6,081 bases of DNA from assembly GCA_945883885.1 (NCBI GenBank), contig CAMCYM010000103.1, positions 1 through 6,081 of the forward strand. Direction: 5' to 3'. The notes under the pieces are model-generated. The model worked only from the letters and a program-made list of their open reading frames with translations. It did not search any database and was not told where the DNA came from. The translations under genes and the position numbers were made by a program. The DNA comes from Chryseobacterium gleum (GTDB lineage Bacteria; Bacteroidota; Bacteroidia; Flavobacteriales_D; Sanyastnellaceae). Numbering within the stretch: the first letter of the stretch is position 1; every line of letters begins with the position of its first letter. Shown one piece after another: positions 4,510 through 6,081 of the stretch.

Positions 4510-6081
4510 ATGCGACCAGACGTATTCATAAACAGGATGGGACGCGGGTTGTGGGCCGTGTTGTGGATGTTTTCTGTGGCGGGCATTCACGCCCAACAAG
4601 CGCCAGCAAGCCGACCGGGTGCGACTGCACAAGAGGTGATGCCCACGCCCGGAGTGGACGTGAATCCCTTCCGGCAGCTGGGTCCGGAATTGCCTACGCC
4701 GAACACCTACCGCACGGCGTCGGGTGCGCCGGGCCACGAGTATTGGCAACAGCGCGCAGATTATGACATCAAGGTGCGGCTGGACGATGTGGCGCGCAGG
4801 ATCGATGGCGAAGAGCGCATCACGTACTTCAACAACAGTCCCGATGTGCTGCGCTACGTTTGGCTCCAGCTGGACCAAAACCAAAGCGCGAAGGACAGCG
4901 ACGCGGAACTCATCCGGGAAACGCGCATGTCGGACCGCATGACGTTCGATCAGGTGCGCAAGCTCGAACCCGAGTTCGACGGGGGCTTCCGCATCGGCAA
5001 AGTCGCAGATGCTTCGGGCAAACCGCTCACGTACACCGTCAACAAGACCATGATGCGCGTCGAGTTGCCGCAACCTCTGCAGCCCGGGGGCAAGTTCGTG
5101 TTCGACGTCAGCTGGTGGTATCCCATCAACGACCGCATCAAGTACGGCGGCCGGTCGGGGTATGAGTACTTCGAGGAGGACGACAACTGCCTGTACACCA
5201 TTGCCCAATTCTATCCTCGGATGGTGGTGTACTCCGATGAAACCGGTTGGCAGCACAAGCAGTTCCTCGGTGCGGGCGAGTTCACGTTGAACTTCGGCAA
5301 CTACACGGTGGCCATCACCCTCCCCGCTGACCACGTGGTCGCTTCGACGGGCGAGCTGGTGAATGCAAAGGAGGTCTTGACGGCCGAGCAGCGCACACGG
5401 CTCTCCCGCGCCTTCACCTCGAACGAGCCGGTGATGATTGTGACGGAGGAGGAGGCCCGGAAGAACGAGCCCTCGCGTTCGAAGGCCCAGAAAACATGGG
5501 TGTTCAAGGCGGAGAATGTGCGCGATTTCGCCTGGGCTTCCAGCCGGAAGTTCCTGTGGGATGCGATGGGAGTGGAGGTAGGCGCGAAGCGCGTTTGGGC
5601 CATGAGCTACTACCCGAAAGAAGGGAATCCGCTGTGGGAGCAGTACAGCACGAAGGCCGTGGCCCAAACCCTCCTCACGTACTCGAAGCACACGGTAGAC
5701 TACCCCTATCCGGTGGCCATCAGTGTCCACTCGAAGTGGATCGGCATGGAGTACCCGATGATCTGCTTCAACGGCGGCCGTCCGGAGCCCGACGGTACCT
5801 ACACGGACCGCACGAAGTATGGGATGATCACTGTCATCATCCACGAGGTGGGGCACAACTTCTTCCCGATGATCATCAACTCGGATGAGCGCCAGTGGAC
5901 CTGGATGGACGAAGGCCTGAATACCTTCTGCCAATACCTCACCGAGAAAGAATGGGACCGCAACTACCCGGCTCGCCGCGGCTCAGCCCGCGACATCCGG
6001 GAGTACATGGCCGGGGACAAATCCCGCATGAGTCCCATCATGACGAACTCGGAGTCCATTTGGCAATTCGGCAACAACGCC
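4510..6081 (+). CDS. Secreted M1 family zinc aminopeptidase, 3'-truncated
   Basis: The first 524 codons of an exported metallopeptidase; no stop before the window edge. An N-terminal signal peptide (RGLWAVLWMFSVAGIHA then QQ) directs export. Residues about 75-300 are the beta-rich N-terminal M1 domain (HEYWQQRADYDIKVRLDD; ITYFNNSPDVLRYVWLQLD). GMEYP (412-416) is the Bacteroidota form of the GxMEN substrate-binding motif. The catalytic zinc site is H445-E446-V-G-H449, followed exactly 18 residues later by E468 in MDEGLN, a perfect HExxH-x18-E. The proton-donating Tyr, usually about 65 residues after the third ligand, falls beyond the window. The enzyme should cleave N-terminal residues from peptides outside the cytoplasm, probably for nutrition. 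The ATG at 4510 was chosen because an in-frame TAA lies at 4492; a GTG directly before it and an ATG at 4537 are alternatives, all keeping the signal peptide. No link to the preceding gene is evident. Confidence 0.93.
   Translation, partial: MRPDVFINRMGRGLWAVLWMFSVAGIHAQQAPASRPGATAQEVMPTPGVDVNPFRQLGPELPTPNTYRTASGAPGHEYWQQRADYDIKVRLDDVARRIDGEERITYFNNSPDVLRYVWLQLDQNQSAKDSDAELIRETRMSDRMTFDQVRKLEPEFDGGFRIGKVADASGKPLTYTVNKTMMRVELPQPLQPGGKFVFDVSWWYPINDRIKYGGRSGYEYFEEDDNCLYTIAQFYPRMVVYSDETGWQHKQFLGAGEFTLNFGNYTVAITLPADHVVASTGELVNAKEVLTAEQRTRLSRAFTSNEPVMIVTEEEARKNEPSRSKAQKTWVFKAENVRDFAWASSRKFLWDAMGVEVGAKRVWAMSYYPKEGNPLWEQYSTKAVAQTLLTYSKHTVDYPYPVAISVHSKWIGMEYPMICFNGGRPEPDGTYTDRTKYGMITVIIHEVGHNFFPMIINSDERQWTWMDEGLNTFCQYLTEKEWDRNYPARRGSARDIREYMAGDKSRMSPIMTNSESIWQFGNNA

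Noticed and set aside
4393..5934. Open frame of 513 codons on the minus strand
   Set aside because: Antisense shadow of the M1 peptidase gene caused by GC-rich codons; His/Arg/Val-rich product without domain signatures, while the plus strand has an exact HExxH-x18-E site.

Overview
The window looks like GC-rich (well over 60% in most lines) chromosomal DNA of a member of the Bacteroidota, probably a Flavobacteriales-like lineage. The evidence is the protein content: a large secreted beta-helix surface protein ending in 'ACN-NP-A--DDGSC' cysteine repeats and a dockerin-like calcium loop, a DUF2807 (GIN) lipoprotein, a PagL-like outer-membrane barrel, and a secreted M1 peptidase with the GMEYP motif. 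Starts also lack clear Shine-Dalgarno sites, as is usual in that phylum. The species cannot be named from this sequence.

Layout. (1) 2-1077, plus strand: the 3' part of a secreted surface protein gene, interrupted by an apparent one-base deletion near 138-140. (2) 966-2156, minus strand: a PagL/acyloxyacyl-hydrolase-like outer-membrane barrel. It converges on gene 1, and the last 112 bases of both genes overlap. A 54-bp hexanucleotide repeat and a G-quadruplex-type G-run motif lie in one loop of the barrel. (3) 2157-2186: a 30-bp divergent spacer. (4) 2187-2975, plus: mazG, the housekeeping NTP pyrophosphohydrolase. (5) 2972-3736, plus: a DUF2807 lipoprotein whose ATG overlaps the mazG stop. 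(6) 3777-4427, plus: a visibly AT-richer gene for a small kinase-fold protein like the kinase domain of 'polyvalent' mobile-element proteins. (7) 4510 to the window end, plus: a secreted M1 zinc aminopeptidase, cut by the window edge before its catalytic tyrosine.

Most of the window is envelope and secreted functions (surface adhesin-like protein, lipid-A-type barrel, lipoprotein, exported peptidase) around one cytosolic housekeeping gene (mazG). Only mazG and the lipoprotein look co-translated. The kinase-like gene is the outlier in composition and family and is the best candidate for horizontal acquisition. I see no RNA genes, CRISPR array, transposase, integrase, origin or convincing rho-independent terminator, and no gene-free stretch longer than about 85 bases. 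I do not see a complete new multi-gene system; the leads are the orphan kinase, the altered PagL-like active site with its repeat-bearing loop, and the convergent overlap.
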